The translations under genes and the position numbers were made by a program. A stretch of 64,000 nt of DNA from PHBD01 sp964578535. GTDB lineage: Bacteria > Desulfobacterota > Syntrophia > Syntrophales > PHBD01. The stretch covers positions 1-64,000 of the forward strand of contig CAZODI010000002.1 in NCBI GenBank assembly GCA_964578535.1. Direction: 5' to 3'. Positions 44,661-53,520 of the stretch are shown piece by piece; the stretch's first letter is position 1, and each line of letters starts with the position of its first letter. Under the pieces are notes generated by a model. That model was not told the DNA's origin. It saw only the letters and a program-made list of their open reading frames with translations, and made no database searches.

Positions 44661-45499
44661 AAAATGTGCCTTCGCCCTGGTCGCCGGCCCACCGGACGGG
44701 AGCCGCCTCGCTGCTGCTGGCGGCGGGGGCGGGGGCCGTACAGCCCTGGTGGGCCATCGTTCCCCTTGCGCTTTTTCTGCTCCTCTGCGGTGTCCTCCCG
44801 TTCTTTCCCCGGTCGTCGTTCTTTCTGCCTGTTCTAAGCACGGGAAATCCGGAGAAAAATTCCGTATCGCTCACCTTCGACGATGGGCCGGATCCCCTGG
44901 TCACCCCCCGCCTTCTGGAGATCCTGGCCGCGGCGAGTGTCCCGGCGGCCTTTTTTGTGACGGGAGAGCGGGCGGCCCGCCATCCGGAGCTGATCCGGGC
45001 GATCCTCGCGGCGGGACATGAAGTGGGGAACCATTCGTGGCATCACGATCCCCTGCTCATGCTCCGCCCGATGTCCGTCCTGCGGCGGGAAGTCGAGGGG
45101 GCCCAGCAGATCCTCATGGAGGCGGGGATCCGCCCCCGGGCGTTCCGTCCGCCCGTCGGGATCACGAACCCGAGGCTTCCCGCTGTCCTTCGCGGATCGG
45201 GAATGATCTGCGTCACCTTCAGCCGCCGGGGTGCCGACTGGGGAAACCGGCGCGTTCCGGGACTGGCGGGGCGCCTTCTGCGGCAAGTCCGGCCCGGCGA
45301 TATCCTGCTTCTGCACGATATCTCGCCTCCCGGGCCCGGGGGAGCCGACCGGTGGCTGGCCGAGGTCGCCGATCTCCTCCGGGGGCTCCGGGAGCGGTCC
45401 CTGGGGATCGCTTTACTATCCGATCTGATTGAACAATCTGTCATGGAACGGACGACCCGTCCGGGGAAAAAAGGTTTTGCTCCCCCGGGGCAAGAGTGA
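44657..45499 (+). CDS. Polysaccharide deacetylase family protein
   Basis: 280 aa. Two N-terminal hydrophobic stretches (SLLLAAGAGAVQPWWAIVPLA region) suggest membrane anchoring with the catalytic domain outside. The NodB homology domain has SLTFDDGPDP (catalytic and metal Asp), the metal histidines in GNHSWHH, RPPVG, and LLLHDI near the C-terminus. It removes N-acyl groups from amino sugars. In this context it may act on the sugar part of the lipid product. ATG 44657 overlaps the previous stop codon. Confidence 0.9.
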   Translation: MKNVPSPWSPAHRTGAASLLLAAGAGAVQPWWAIVPLALFLLLCGVLPFFPRSSFFLPVLSTGNPEKNSVSLTFDDGPDPLVTPRLLEILAAASVPAAFFVTGERAARHPELIRAILAAGHEVGNHSWHHDPLLMLRPMSVLRREVEGAQQILMEAGIRPRAFRPPVGITNPRLPAVLRGSGMICVTFSRRGADWGNRRVPGLAGRLLRQVRPGDILLLHDISPPGPGGADRWLAEVADLLRGLRERSLGIALLSDLIEQSVMERTTRPGKKGFAPPGQE

Positions 45500-45602
45500 T
45501 ATAGAATCACGCTTTCATCGGCTTCCCTGGACAGGGTTTGGGCAGGGAATCCGATTCATCGATCTCTTCAGGTTTCGGGACGTCCATTGCAGTTGGGGGA
45601 AC

Positions 45603-45986
45603 ATGACCGAATACTGGCAGGACCTGAAGCTGAAAGAGAAAGACGCATCCGGAAGGCTTGTTGCCGAGGCCCGGTTCGCCCCGGATTCACTCTGGTTTTC
45701 CGGTCACTTTCCCGGGCATCCCATCGTCCCGGGGGTGGCGCTGCTGTACCTGGTGGCGGAGGTTCTCCGCCGGGGCGAAGCTGGAGGAGAGCGTGTGATC
45801 GTGAAATCCATCCGGAGGGTTCGCTTCCGCCAGCCGGCTTATCCGGGTGACAACCTGACCGTCATCGTTTCCCCCGACGAGGGGAGGACGGAGGGCGCAT
45901 ACCTGTTCCGCCTTCTCTCGGAGGGGGAAACGGTCTGCAGCGGATCCATCGGGACACGCCGCGACCGGGGCGGGAACGGCTGCTGA
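45603..45986 (+). CDS. FabZ/FabA-like hotdog dehydratase
   Basis: 127 aa. It has the FabZ-type FSGHFPGHPIVPGVALLYLVAEVL segment (read in parts), with the catalytic His in HFPGHP. GGGGGA precedes the ATG at 45603. It should dehydrate a 3-hydroxyacyl-carrier protein. Aryl-polyene clusters have two dehydratases; this is the second kind (ApeI-like) beside the one at 35239. It precedes a carrier protein by 29 bp. Confidence 0.88.
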   Translation: MTEYWQDLKLKEKDASGRLVAEARFAPDSLWFSGHFPGHPIVPGVALLYLVAEVLRRGEAGGERVIVKSIRRVRFRQPAYPGDNLTVIVSPDEGRTEGAYLFRLLSEGETVCSGSIGTRRDRGGNGC

Positions 45987-46015
45987 GAATACCGAATCGT
46001 CGAGGAGGAAGATTC

Positions 46016-46291
46016 ATGTCTGACGTCAAGGACATCGAACAGCATATTCTTCGCATCGCCCAGATCGTCATCGACGAGCTGAGGCTGGAGGACGTCACGA
46101 AGGAGACCTTCGATCCCGACCTGGATCTTGTGGATGAACTGGGGATCGACAGCATGGACCTGGCGACCGTAGCACTTGTCCTCCAGGACGAATACGGCGT
46201 GAGCATCGATGAGGACGATTATCCCAAGCTGAAAACCCTCCGGCTGATTGCGGAATATCTTCTGGCCAGGCTTCAGGAAAAGGCTGCCTGA
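46016..46291 (+). CDS. Acyl carrier protein
   Basis: 91 aa. The attachment serine is in ELGIDSMDLATV (about residue 43). The protein is strongly acidic, as carriers are. GAGGAGGA sits just before the ATG. It lies between a dehydratase and a radical SAM gene, so it may carry the substrate of either. Confidence 0.93.
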   Translation: MSDVKDIEQHILRIAQIVIDELRLEDVTKETFDPDLDLVDELGIDSMDLATVALVLQDEYGVSIDEDDYPKLKTLRLIAEYLLARLQEKAA

Positions 46292-46318
46292 TGCCGGCGA
46301 TGGGCAACGATTCCGGTA

Positions 46319-47413
46319 ATGGAGGAGCCGTTGACGAATCGAACCGCCCCGGCGGAAAAAACAGAAGGAAAATGGAAGTTCGGCGATCTTCTTCGTGACG
46401 AGCAGGTCCGGGACCGGTGGGAGAAGGTCCGGAAGTACTTCTTCCTGCGGGAATCCACCTATGACATGACCAACCGCTGCAACATCCGGTGCGACGGCTG
46501 CTACTATTACGAGGGGGAAAAACAGTTCGCCCCGGAAAACCGGGATCCCGGCGCCTGGCGGGAACGGATGCAAAAGGAGAAGGAGCGGGGCATCACGTAC
46601 GTGGTTCTGGCCGGCGCCGAACCCTCCCTGGTTCCCGAGCTTCTCGAAACCTGCTTCGAGGTCATGCCCTTAGGCAGCATTGCCACCAACGGATTCCGGC
46701 TCATCCCCTCCGCGATCGGCTACAAAATCCATATCTCCGTCTGGGGAAACGACGAGACGAGCCGGCGGGTCCGCAACGCCGCCAACCTCCTGGAAAGGCA
46801 GCTCGACAACTACGACGGGGATCCCCGGGCGGTCTTCGTTTACACCTTCACGAGACAGAATATCCGGGAAATCGCCGAAGTGTCGGAACGGATCGCCGGC
46901 CGGAACGGAAAGCTGACCTTCAACGTCTTTTCCGCTCCCGTCGGTTACAAGGGTCCCCTCCGGCATGACCATTCCTCCCTGGAGGAAACACGCCGGGCGA
47001 TGCTGGAGACCATGGCGCGCCACCCGGCATCCGTGCTGTTTTCGAATTACAGCGCCATGGCCCATACGCACGGGCTGGGGCTGCATGCCCTGTACGGCTG
47101 CTCCTATCCCCGCCGGAACGCCTCCACGGACATCGGCCTCGGGCGCTCCTTCCGGCAGTACCGGGCCGATCTGACCTGGGACCGGAGCGTCGCCTGCTGC
47201 GTTCCCGACACGGACTGCGACGACTGCCGCCACTATGCCGCCGGAAGCGCCGTGGTGACGGCCCGCCTGTTCCGGCATGCCTCCGACCCCGATACGTTCC
47301 GCTCCTGGCTGGATTACGTGGACACGTACCTGGCGGTGTGGGTCATGGGTTACGAGAAGGGGGAGAATCTCTGCGACCGCCTGGTGGATCCGCCGGGATT
47401 TTCCATGAAATAG
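46319..47413 (+). CDS. Radical SAM protein with C-terminal cysteine motif (A)
   Basis: 364 aa. The cluster motif is CNIRCDGC in MTNRCNIRCDGCYYYEG, about residue 60. The region GITYVVLAGAEPSLVPELLE fits the core barrel. Near the C-terminus it has ACCVPDTDCDDCRHY, a CC-x5-C-x2-C set that could bind a second iron-sulfur cluster. It has no cobalamin domain. It is clearly homologous to the gene at 48091, sharing the STYDMTNRCN / SSIYDVTNRCN opening, order of segments and the C-terminal cysteines. The reaction is unknown. Confidence 0.87.
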   Translation: MEEPLTNRTAPAEKTEGKWKFGDLLRDEQVRDRWEKVRKYFFLRESTYDMTNRCNIRCDGCYYYEGEKQFAPENRDPGAWRERMQKEKERGITYVVLAGAEPSLVPELLETCFEVMPLGSIATNGFRLIPSAIGYKIHISVWGNDETSRRVRNAANLLERQLDNYDGDPRAVFVYTFTRQNIREIAEVSERIAGRNGKLTFNVFSAPVGYKGPLRHDHSSLEETRRAMLETMARHPASVLFSNYSAMAHTHGLGLHALYGCSYPRRNASTDIGLGRSFRQYRADLTWDRSVACCVPDTDCDDCRHYAAGSAVVTARLFRHASDPDTFRSWLDYVDTYLAVWVMGYEKGENLCDRLVDPPGFSMK

Positions 47414-47452
47414 AGACCCCGGGACAACCGGGACCGAGAGAAAGGATGGACC

Positions 47453-48088
47453 ATGAAACCGAATTCCATGAAGACCTGGAAAGCCGGAGCCGCTCTTTTC
47501 GTTGCGATTCTGTTTCTCGCCGGATGCGGGGCCGCCGGGGGCGTCAAGGTCGCCGTCCAGCAGGATAAATACAACCCCGGATTCCGGGCCTCCGACGCGG
47601 GGCGGCTCAAGGGCAAGCGGATCGCCCTGGCCTCCTTCATCAACCGGGCGGACAACACGAAGACCTGGAACTTCTACAGCCCCGACAAAAAGCGGGTCTA
47701 TGAGACCTCGACGCCGCTGGAGTCGTTCTTCTGGGAGTGCTACAGCAAGGCCTTCCGGCATGCCGGCGCCCGGATCGTGGACTACCAGGGGGGCGCCTAC
47801 CATGGCCCCGGGCCCTGGTGGTGGGGCGGGCCCCAGCCGGCAGGCGTTGTCGCCCCGAAGGGCGTTCCCGAAATCCAGCTGGTGCTGACCTCCGTCACGG
47901 ACCAGGAGGTGCGTTTCCAGGTTTACGTCTTCCGGGACGGCGTCGAGAAATTACGGAAGGACTATGTGGCGACGATGTCGCCGGCGGCGTCCCAGGACGT
48001 GAAGGACCTGGAGAAGCGCGCCTATGAACTGGTCGACCAGACCTTCACGACCCTGGTCCGGGATCGTGATTTTCAGAGGGCCCTGTAG
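47453..48088 (+). CDS. Lipoprotein of unknown function
   Basis: 211 aa. A lipoprotein signal peptide is evident with lipobox LAGC (cysteine about residue 25). The mature part contains KGKRIALASFINRADNTKTWNFYS and, at ~115-130, a Gly/Pro/Trp-rich stretch (GPGPWWWGGPQPAG). The C-terminal half reads like a conserved beta-rich domain (IQLVLTSVTDQEVRFQVYVF). I do not recognise the family. It lies between two homologous radical SAM genes and is followed by the second after two bases. Confidence 0.75.
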   Translation: MKPNSMKTWKAGAALFVAILFLAGCGAAGGVKVAVQQDKYNPGFRASDAGRLKGKRIALASFINRADNTKTWNFYSPDKKRVYETSTPLESFFWECYSKAFRHAGARIVDYQGGAYHGPGPWWWGGPQPAGVVAPKGVPEIQLVLTSVTDQEVRFQVYVFRDGVEKLRKDYVATMSPAASQDVKDLEKRAYELVDQTFTTLVRDRDFQRAL

Positions 48089-48090
48089 GC

Positions 48091-49089
48091 ATGCAGACCA
48101 TCAGCTCCCTCCTCGACAGCGACTGGTACGAGCGATACCGGCGGATCTCACATCTGAACATCCGGAGCTCCATTTATGATGTGACAAACCGGTGCAACCT
48201 GCGCTGCAAGGGGTGTTTTTTCTTTTCTTCCGGGGAACACGAGGCGGCAAAGGACGAGGAAGATATCCACCGATGGGAGTCTTTCATCGACCGGGAGAAG
48301 GCCCGGGGCGTGAATATGGCCATCCTGATCGGCGGCGAGCCTACCCTCTTCCTGGACCGGGTGGAGGCTTTCTATCGGCGGCTCCCGACCTACTGTGCCA
48401 CCAACGGCCTGATCCGCGTGCCCCGGGACCGCTTCCCCGGAATGCTGGTGGGAATCTCCCTCTGGGGGGACGAAGAGGACGAGAAGGCCCTCCGGGGACG
48501 GGACGTCTTCAGCGTTTCGCGCAAAAATTACGAGGGGGACAGCCACACCTATTACCTGTACACCATCACCCCGAAGCAGATCGGCCGGACGGAGAAGATC
48601 ATCCGGAAGATCGCCGACGCGGGGCTGAAGGTACACATGCAGCTCCTCACCAACGACGAGCAGGTGGAGGGCTTCCACTGGACCCCGGAGGCCCTGCGGG
48701 ACGTCCGTGCGGAGATGGACGCAATGCTGGACCGGTATCCCCGGACGGTCATTTCCTGCCGGTACTATCACGAGATCATCTGCACGGGAAGGATGATGGG
48801 CCGCCCCTTCGGATGGGGCGAGTGCCCCTCCGTGACGGAGCCCCTGGACAACCGGGATCCGAAGCCGAAACGGCTCATCCGTTTCATCCGCTGGGCCGCG
48901 GATCTCCAGACGATGCACCGCTGCTGCACCAGCGCCACCCGGGATTGCTCCATCTGCAAGGACGGGGCCGCCCACATGAGCTGGGTCATGGTGAACAAGC
49001 GCGAGCACCTGCGCTCGGCCGGGGATCTGAAGAACTGGATCGAGGTGTACGAGATGTTCGCCAAGCTCTACGGATTCATCCCCTGGTAA
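48091..49089 (+). CDS. Radical SAM protein with C-terminal cysteine motif (B)
   Basis: 332 aa. The cluster motif is CNLRCKGC in VTNRCNLRCKGCFFFSSG, about residue 35. MAILIGGEPTLFLDRVEAF and GISLWGDEEDEK follow the core barrel pattern. Near the C-terminus RCCTSATRDCSICKDG repeats the CC-x5-C-x2-C set of the protein at 46319, of which it is a paralogue. It has no cobalamin domain. The pair may act in sequence or as a heterodimer on a carrier-bound chain; this is inference. Confidence 0.87.
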   Translation: MQTISSLLDSDWYERYRRISHLNIRSSIYDVTNRCNLRCKGCFFFSSGEHEAAKDEEDIHRWESFIDREKARGVNMAILIGGEPTLFLDRVEAFYRRLPTYCATNGLIRVPRDRFPGMLVGISLWGDEEDEKALRGRDVFSVSRKNYEGDSHTYYLYTITPKQIGRTEKIIRKIADAGLKVHMQLLTNDEQVEGFHWTPEALRDVRAEMDAMLDRYPRTVISCRYYHEIICTGRMMGRPFGWGECPSVTEPLDNRDPKPKRLIRFIRWAADLQTMHRCCTSATRDCSICKDGAAHMSWVMVNKREHLRSAGDLKNWIEVYEMFAKLYGFIPW

Positions 49090-49126
49090 TGGCCCGCCGA
49101 ACGCCTTTGTGAATCGTAAGGACGGA

Positions 49127-50380
49127 ATGCACCCCGATCAACAACCCGTCATTCTCGGATACGATGCCGTTTCCCCCCTGGGCGTGGAGTGGGAGGACCA
49201 GTGGCGGCGCGCCGCCGGAGGTGACAGCGGCGTCGGTCCCCTGACGCGCTTTCCCCTCCGGGAGGGGTTTCCCGTCCGGGTGGCCGGCCAGGTGGACGAG
49301 TTCGACGAAACCCCCTATCCCTTTCTGAAGCCGCGGGAGATGGCCCACTGGACGTCGCCGATTTTCCGGCATGCCCTCCTTGTGGTCCACCGGGCGCTCC
49401 GCCGGGCGGGTGTGGAGATCACCGGGGAGCTGGCGCCCCGTGTGGCGGTCACCTTCAGCACCGCCGTGGGCGGGCTCGACGCCGTCATTTCCGCCGACCG
49501 CCTCCTCGTATCGGAGGGACGGCTGCCCCATCCCTTCACGAACGCCAATTCCTGCGTCAACATGGTAGGCGGAAAGGTGTCCATCCTGACGGGGGCCACG
49601 GGTCCCATCTGCTCCCCCATCACGGCCTGTGCGACCGGATCCTCCTCCCTCATCCTGGGGGCGATGTTCCTTCGGCAGGGTATGGCCGATGCAGCGATTT
49701 GCGGGGCCGTGGATTTTTCCCTGGTCGAGCCCATCGTCGCCGGCTTCGCCACGATGAACGGGGCCTATCGCCCCAAGGAGGGCCGGCCGGAGGAGGATCC
49801 CCGCGCCGTTAGCCGTCCCTTTTCCCGGAATCGCCGGGGATTCGTCATCTCCGAGGGGGCCGGATGCTTCATCTTGGCCACAAAGGACTTCGCCCGCGCC
49901 CATGGAATTCCCTGGCGGATCGAGGTGGCCGGCTGGGGAATGACCTCCGACGCCTACCACTTCGTGGCCCCCAAAAGGGAAACGATCCGGCGCTGCATGG
50001 CCGAGGCGATCGAGCATGCCGGCATCGCGCCCGGCGACGTGGACGCCGTGAACGCCCATGCCGCCTCGACGAGGGTGGGCGACAAGGTGGAGGCCGAGGC
50101 CCTGGGGGATCTTTTCGGAGACAGGATTCCCCCGGTGTCGGCCAACAAATCCCAGATCGGCCACGCCATGGGGGCCTCCAGCGCCATCGAGGCGCTCCTG
50201 GGCATCGAGGGGATGCTCCGGGACACGCTTCTGCCGACCATCAATTACGATCCGGACCCGGAGATCGTCCTGGACTGCGTCCCCGGGGAGGCCCGCCGTG
50301 CGGAGCAGGAGTTTCTCCTGAAGAACGCCTTCGGATTCGGCGGCTGCAACGCCTGCATCGTCTTCCGGAGGTCCGGATAG
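49127..50380 (+). CDS. Beta-ketoacyl synthase (FabF-like)
   Basis: 417 aa from ATG 49127, with AAGGA four or five bases upstream; GTG 49109 is possible. The active site is complete: Cys in TACATGSSSL, His in NAHAASTRVGD, His in IGHAMGASSA, and the FGFGGCNA C-terminal loop. It is followed two bases later by another full ketosynthase. It should extend carrier-bound chains with malonyl units. Confidence 0.94.
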   Translation: MHPDQQPVILGYDAVSPLGVEWEDQWRRAAGGDSGVGPLTRFPLREGFPVRVAGQVDEFDETPYPFLKPREMAHWTSPIFRHALLVVHRALRRAGVEITGELAPRVAVTFSTAVGGLDAVISADRLLVSEGRLPHPFTNANSCVNMVGGKVSILTGATGPICSPITACATGSSSLILGAMFLRQGMADAAICGAVDFSLVEPIVAGFATMNGAYRPKEGRPEEDPRAVSRPFSRNRRGFVISEGAGCFILATKDFARAHGIPWRIEVAGWGMTSDAYHFVAPKRETIRRCMAEAIEHAGIAPGDVDAVNAHAASTRVGDKVEAEALGDLFGDRIPPVSANKSQIGHAMGASSAIEALLGIEGMLRDTLLPTINYDPDPEIVLDCVPGEARRAEQEFLLKNAFGFGGCNACIVFRRSG

Positions 50381-50381
50381 A

Positions 50382-51647
50382 ATGCGACCCCCGAGGAATA
50401 GACGCGTCTTTGTCGTCGGGTACGGCGCCGCCACGCCCCTGGGGGGAACCCTCGCCCGGACCTGGGAGCGGGCCGTTCGCGGCGAGGCGGGTTTCCGGAC
50501 CATCACCCGCTGCCCGGTGGACGCCGCATCGAAGGTGGTCGGCGAGATCCCCGACTGGGACCCCCGGGCGTACCGCTTCGCCAGCGCCAAGGAGGTTTAC
50601 AACTGGAACGCCGCCTTCGTGCTGCTCACCATGGCCCTCTGCAAAGATGCCCTCGAGGATGCGGGCCTGGCCATGGATGCCGGGACGGCACCGCGGACGG
50701 CCTGCCTCGTCGGGTCGGCCCTCAACGGAACGGACGCCTTCCGGATCGCGTCGGAACAGCTCCGGGAGAGGGGGCCCCTTCGGGTGAGCCCCTATCTGCT
50801 GCCCAACCTCTGCGCCAACCTCCCTTCCGGCAAGGCGGGCATCCTCCTGGGTTTCACCGGCCCTGTTTTTTCCCCCCAGGGGGCCTGCGCGTCGGGAAAC
50901 CACGCCATCGGCCTCGGGGCCCGGATGATCCGGGACGGGGACTGCGATTTCGTCCTTGCCGGAGGCGTGGACATGCCGATCCTGCCGGAGCTGGTGCACG
51001 GCTTCGAGAACATGAACGCCACCATCAGGATCGGCCCGAAGGACCGGGCATGGAACGATCCGTCCCAGGCCTCGCGGCCCTTCAGCCGCGACCGGCGGGG
51101 CTTCGTCCTGGCCGAGGGCGGGGCCGTCCTCGTCCTGGCGGCGGAGGATTGTCTCGGGTCGCATGGACTGGCGCCCCGGGCGGAGGTCCTCGGGGTGGGC
51201 TGGACCTCCGACGCCTTCCACTTCACGAACCCGCGGCAGGAGACCATTGTCCGGGCGATCCGGGAGGCCATCGAAGACGGGGGGATCTCTCCGGCGGACG
51301 TGCAGTACGTCAACGCCCACGGGACATCCACGCCGAAAGGGGATGCCGCGGAAATCGCCTGCCTCCGGGAGGTTTTCGGCCGTCATCTGAATAACATGGC
51401 CGTGTCCTCCAACAAGTCCCAGATCGGGCATACCCTCGGGGCGGCGGCGGCCATCGAGGCGGTCCTCACCATCGAGGGCATGCGGCGCGGGGTGATCCTG
51501 CCCACGATCAACCACATTCCCGATCCGGCCCTGGAGGACGTGGACGTCGTCCCCAACGAGACGAGGAAGCAGGCCGTGGAGATCGCCCTGTCCAACGCCT
51601 TCGGGTTCGGCGGCACCAACTGCTGCATCCTTTTCCGGGGGGCATGA
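50382..51647 (+). CDS. Beta-ketoacyl synthase (FabF-like)
   Basis: 421 aa. Catalytic Cys in GACASGNHAI, His in NAHGTSTPKGD, His in IGHTLGAAAA, and FGFGGTNC near the end, so it is a full enzyme and not a cysteine-less partner. It starts two bases after the previous ketosynthase. Two adjacent complete ketosynthases, plus the others in the cluster, suggest that different enzymes handle different chain stages or starters. Confidence 0.94.
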   Translation: MRPPRNRRVFVVGYGAATPLGGTLARTWERAVRGEAGFRTITRCPVDAASKVVGEIPDWDPRAYRFASAKEVYNWNAAFVLLTMALCKDALEDAGLAMDAGTAPRTACLVGSALNGTDAFRIASEQLRERGPLRVSPYLLPNLCANLPSGKAGILLGFTGPVFSPQGACASGNHAIGLGARMIRDGDCDFVLAGGVDMPILPELVHGFENMNATIRIGPKDRAWNDPSQASRPFSRDRRGFVLAEGGAVLVLAAEDCLGSHGLAPRAEVLGVGWTSDAFHFTNPRQETIVRAIREAIEDGGISPADVQYVNAHGTSTPKGDAAEIACLREVFGRHLNNMAVSSNKSQIGHTLGAAAAIEAVLTIEGMRRGVILPTINHIPDPALEDVDVVPNETRKQAVEIALSNAFGFGGTNCCILFRGA

Positions 51648-51728
51648 AGAGAAGAACGGCGCCGGGGCGGTCCCGGCGCAACCGTCGGGAGACAACGATG
51701 CGAATGATCGATCACGGAACAGCTTGAC

Positions 51729-52205
51729 ATGAAACCGAAACCCTTTCTCCCGGAAGCCCTCCCGGATGCCCGTTTCGTCCGGGACCGGACGACGGGTCAG
51801 GCCTGGCACCGCTGCTCCAACCGGACCCTGTACGCCGATACGGACCGCTCCGCCGTGGTCTACCACGCCAACTACCTCCGGTATTTCGAGATGGGCCGGG
51901 CGTCCCTGATGCGCGACGCCGCCTACCCGTACCGGGAAATCGAGGAGAGCGGCTTCGTCTATCCCATTATCGATCTCGCTGTGCAATTCTACCAGCCGCT
52001 GCGCTATGACGATCCCATGTGGATCCACACCCGGCCCGGCGAGCTGGAGCGGGTCCGCCTCCGGTTCGACTACGTCATTACGCATGCCGAGACGGGGGTC
52101 CTGGTCTGCAGGGGCCACACCCGCCACTGTGCCCTGAACCGGTCGGGCAGGCCCGTGGCCGTGGACCCCAAGACGGTCCACCTCTGGAAGAGCTTCCCGC
52201 CATGA
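51729..52205 (+). CDS. Hotdog-fold thioesterase (4HBT family)
   Basis: 158 aa. The signature TLYADTDRSAVVYHANYLRYFEMGR contains the catalytic Asp and the structural His. It is the second thioesterase of the cluster (the first is at 29677). It could release the finished acid from a carrier protein or edit stalled chains. Its stop codon overlaps the start of the following dehydratase. Confidence 0.9.
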   Translation: MKPKPFLPEALPDARFVRDRTTGQAWHRCSNRTLYADTDRSAVVYHANYLRYFEMGRASLMRDAAYPYREIEESGFVYPIIDLAVQFYQPLRYDDPMWIHTRPGELERVRLRFDYVITHAETGVLVCRGHTRHCALNRSGRPVAVDPKTVHLWKSFPP

Positions 52206-53092
52206 CGGCGCGGGAAAGCGAAACCGTGAGGATTGCCGTCCCGGCCTGGCTGCGGGACCATTCCCTCGAGGGACGGACGATCCTGCCCGCCGTGGAGATT
52301 CTGGAAATCCTCGCCGATTCCGTACAGGGCCGCTTTCCGGACACCGGCGTGCGGATCATGGAAGAGGTCCTGTTCCCCCGGTTTCTCGTCCTCGATCCAG
52401 GGGTGGCCGCCGTAGAGGTTCGGATCGAACGGCAGCCCCTCGAAGCCGGCCGCGTGAAGGCAGTCCTCGGGACGGCGGTCCGGTCCCGGTCGGGAGCCAT
52501 CGGCCGGCTGGCCGTGCACGGGACGGCCGTCTTCGGAGGAGAAGCAGAGCCGGAAGCAAATCCGGAAGAGAACCCCACCGTGTTGCGGACGGACCGGTTC
52601 ACCGTTCCGGCCGGCCTGCTGTACCGGGATCTGGTCCCCTTTGGGCCGGCGTTTCGAAACGCCCGGGACCCCATCGAGATCTGGGAGGAGGGAGCCGAGG
52701 CCGTCCTGGAAGCCCCGGCGGGCGGTCATCCCCGGCTGCTGCTCGGATCCCCCTTCGTGCTGGACGCCGCCCTGCACGTGGCCTGTGCCTGGTGCCAGCG
52801 TTACGGGGACACGGTTGCGCTCCCCGTCGGCTTCGCGAGCCGGAGGATCGTCCGGCCGGTTGCACCCGGCGAGTCCTGCCGGGTGAGGATGGATGCGAGA
52901 GGCGTTTCGGCAGGGGCGTTTTGTTTCGATCTCGTGATCCTGGACTCGGATCGCAGCCTGCGGGAGACCCTTCGGGGGGTGCGGATGCAGGATGTGAGCC
53001 GGGGGCGCCTGCGGCCGCCCGCCTGGATCCGGACCGGGCGGGACGGGGCATCCGGAGAGCCGGTGCCGGGAAGCGAAACGCCCCCCGCTTGA
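52202..53092 (+). CDS. Stand-alone polyketide-synthase-type dehydratase
   Basis: 296 aa from ATG 52202. It has the double-hotdog layout of modular polyketide dehydratases: the N-terminal catalytic motif H-x3-G-x4-P appears as DHSLEGRTILPAVEIL (about residue 19), and the C-terminal hotdog has LDAALHVACAW with the catalytic Asp. The central ~30-residue linker is acidic (EAEPEANPEENPT). Discrete dehydratases of this type occur in polyunsaturated-fatty-acid-like and some type II systems, not in standard aryl-polyene clusters. A third dehydratase in one cluster suggests a second type of double-bond chemistry. Confidence 0.8.
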   Translation: MTARESETVRIAVPAWLRDHSLEGRTILPAVEILEILADSVQGRFPDTGVRIMEEVLFPRFLVLDPGVAAVEVRIERQPLEAGRVKAVLGTAVRSRSGAIGRLAVHGTAVFGGEAEPEANPEENPTVLRTDRFTVPAGLLYRDLVPFGPAFRNARDPIEIWEEGAEAVLEAPAGGHPRLLLGSPFVLDAALHVACAWCQRYGDTVALPVGFASRRIVRPVAPGESCRVRMDARGVSAGAFCFDLVILDSDRSLRETLRGVRMQDVSRGRLRPPAWIRTGRDGASGEPVPGSETPPA

Positions 53093-53220
53093 CTTTTCGG
53101 GGAGGGGAACGATACAAGGGGCGGGAGGCGTGTGAAACAAACGCCGTTATCCCCTGCGGAGCGGTTCTTTCCGGCGGGCCCGGCGGATTCCGATTCCAGA
53201 AAGGTGCGTTGAACAGGAAT

Positions 53221-53520
53221 ATGACACGCGAGGCGATCGAAGCCGAAATCCGGCGGATTTTTCTTCAGGAGTTCGAGATCGAAGACCCGGCCATGGACGC
53301 GGATCTCCGGGAAGCCTACCAGTTCGACAGCATCGACGCCATCGAGCTGCTGGTGGAGATCGAGCGGTTCCTGGGCTCCGAGCTGACCATGGAGGAGAAA
53401 AAGAGGGCCATGGATATCCGCACGGTTCGCCAGATCTGCGCTTACGTGGAGGATCTCGCTCGGATCCGCCGTCCCGGCGGAGGCCGTCCCATCGGAGACT
53501 TATGCAAAGAAGGGTCGTAA
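53221..53520 (+). CDS. Acyl carrier protein
   Basis: 99 aa. The attachment serine is in YQFDSIDAIELL (about residue 40), with an acidic N-terminal helix region. A short basic C-terminal tail (RIRRPGGGRP) overlaps the next ketosynthase by 19 bases, so the two are translated together. ATG 53221 has AGGA close by; a TTG twelve bases earlier is possible. Confidence 0.9.
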   Translation: MTREAIEAEIRRIFLQEFEIEDPAMDADLREAYQFDSIDAIELLVEIERFLGSELTMEEKKRAMDIRTVRQICAYVEDLARIRRPGGGRPIGDLCKEGS

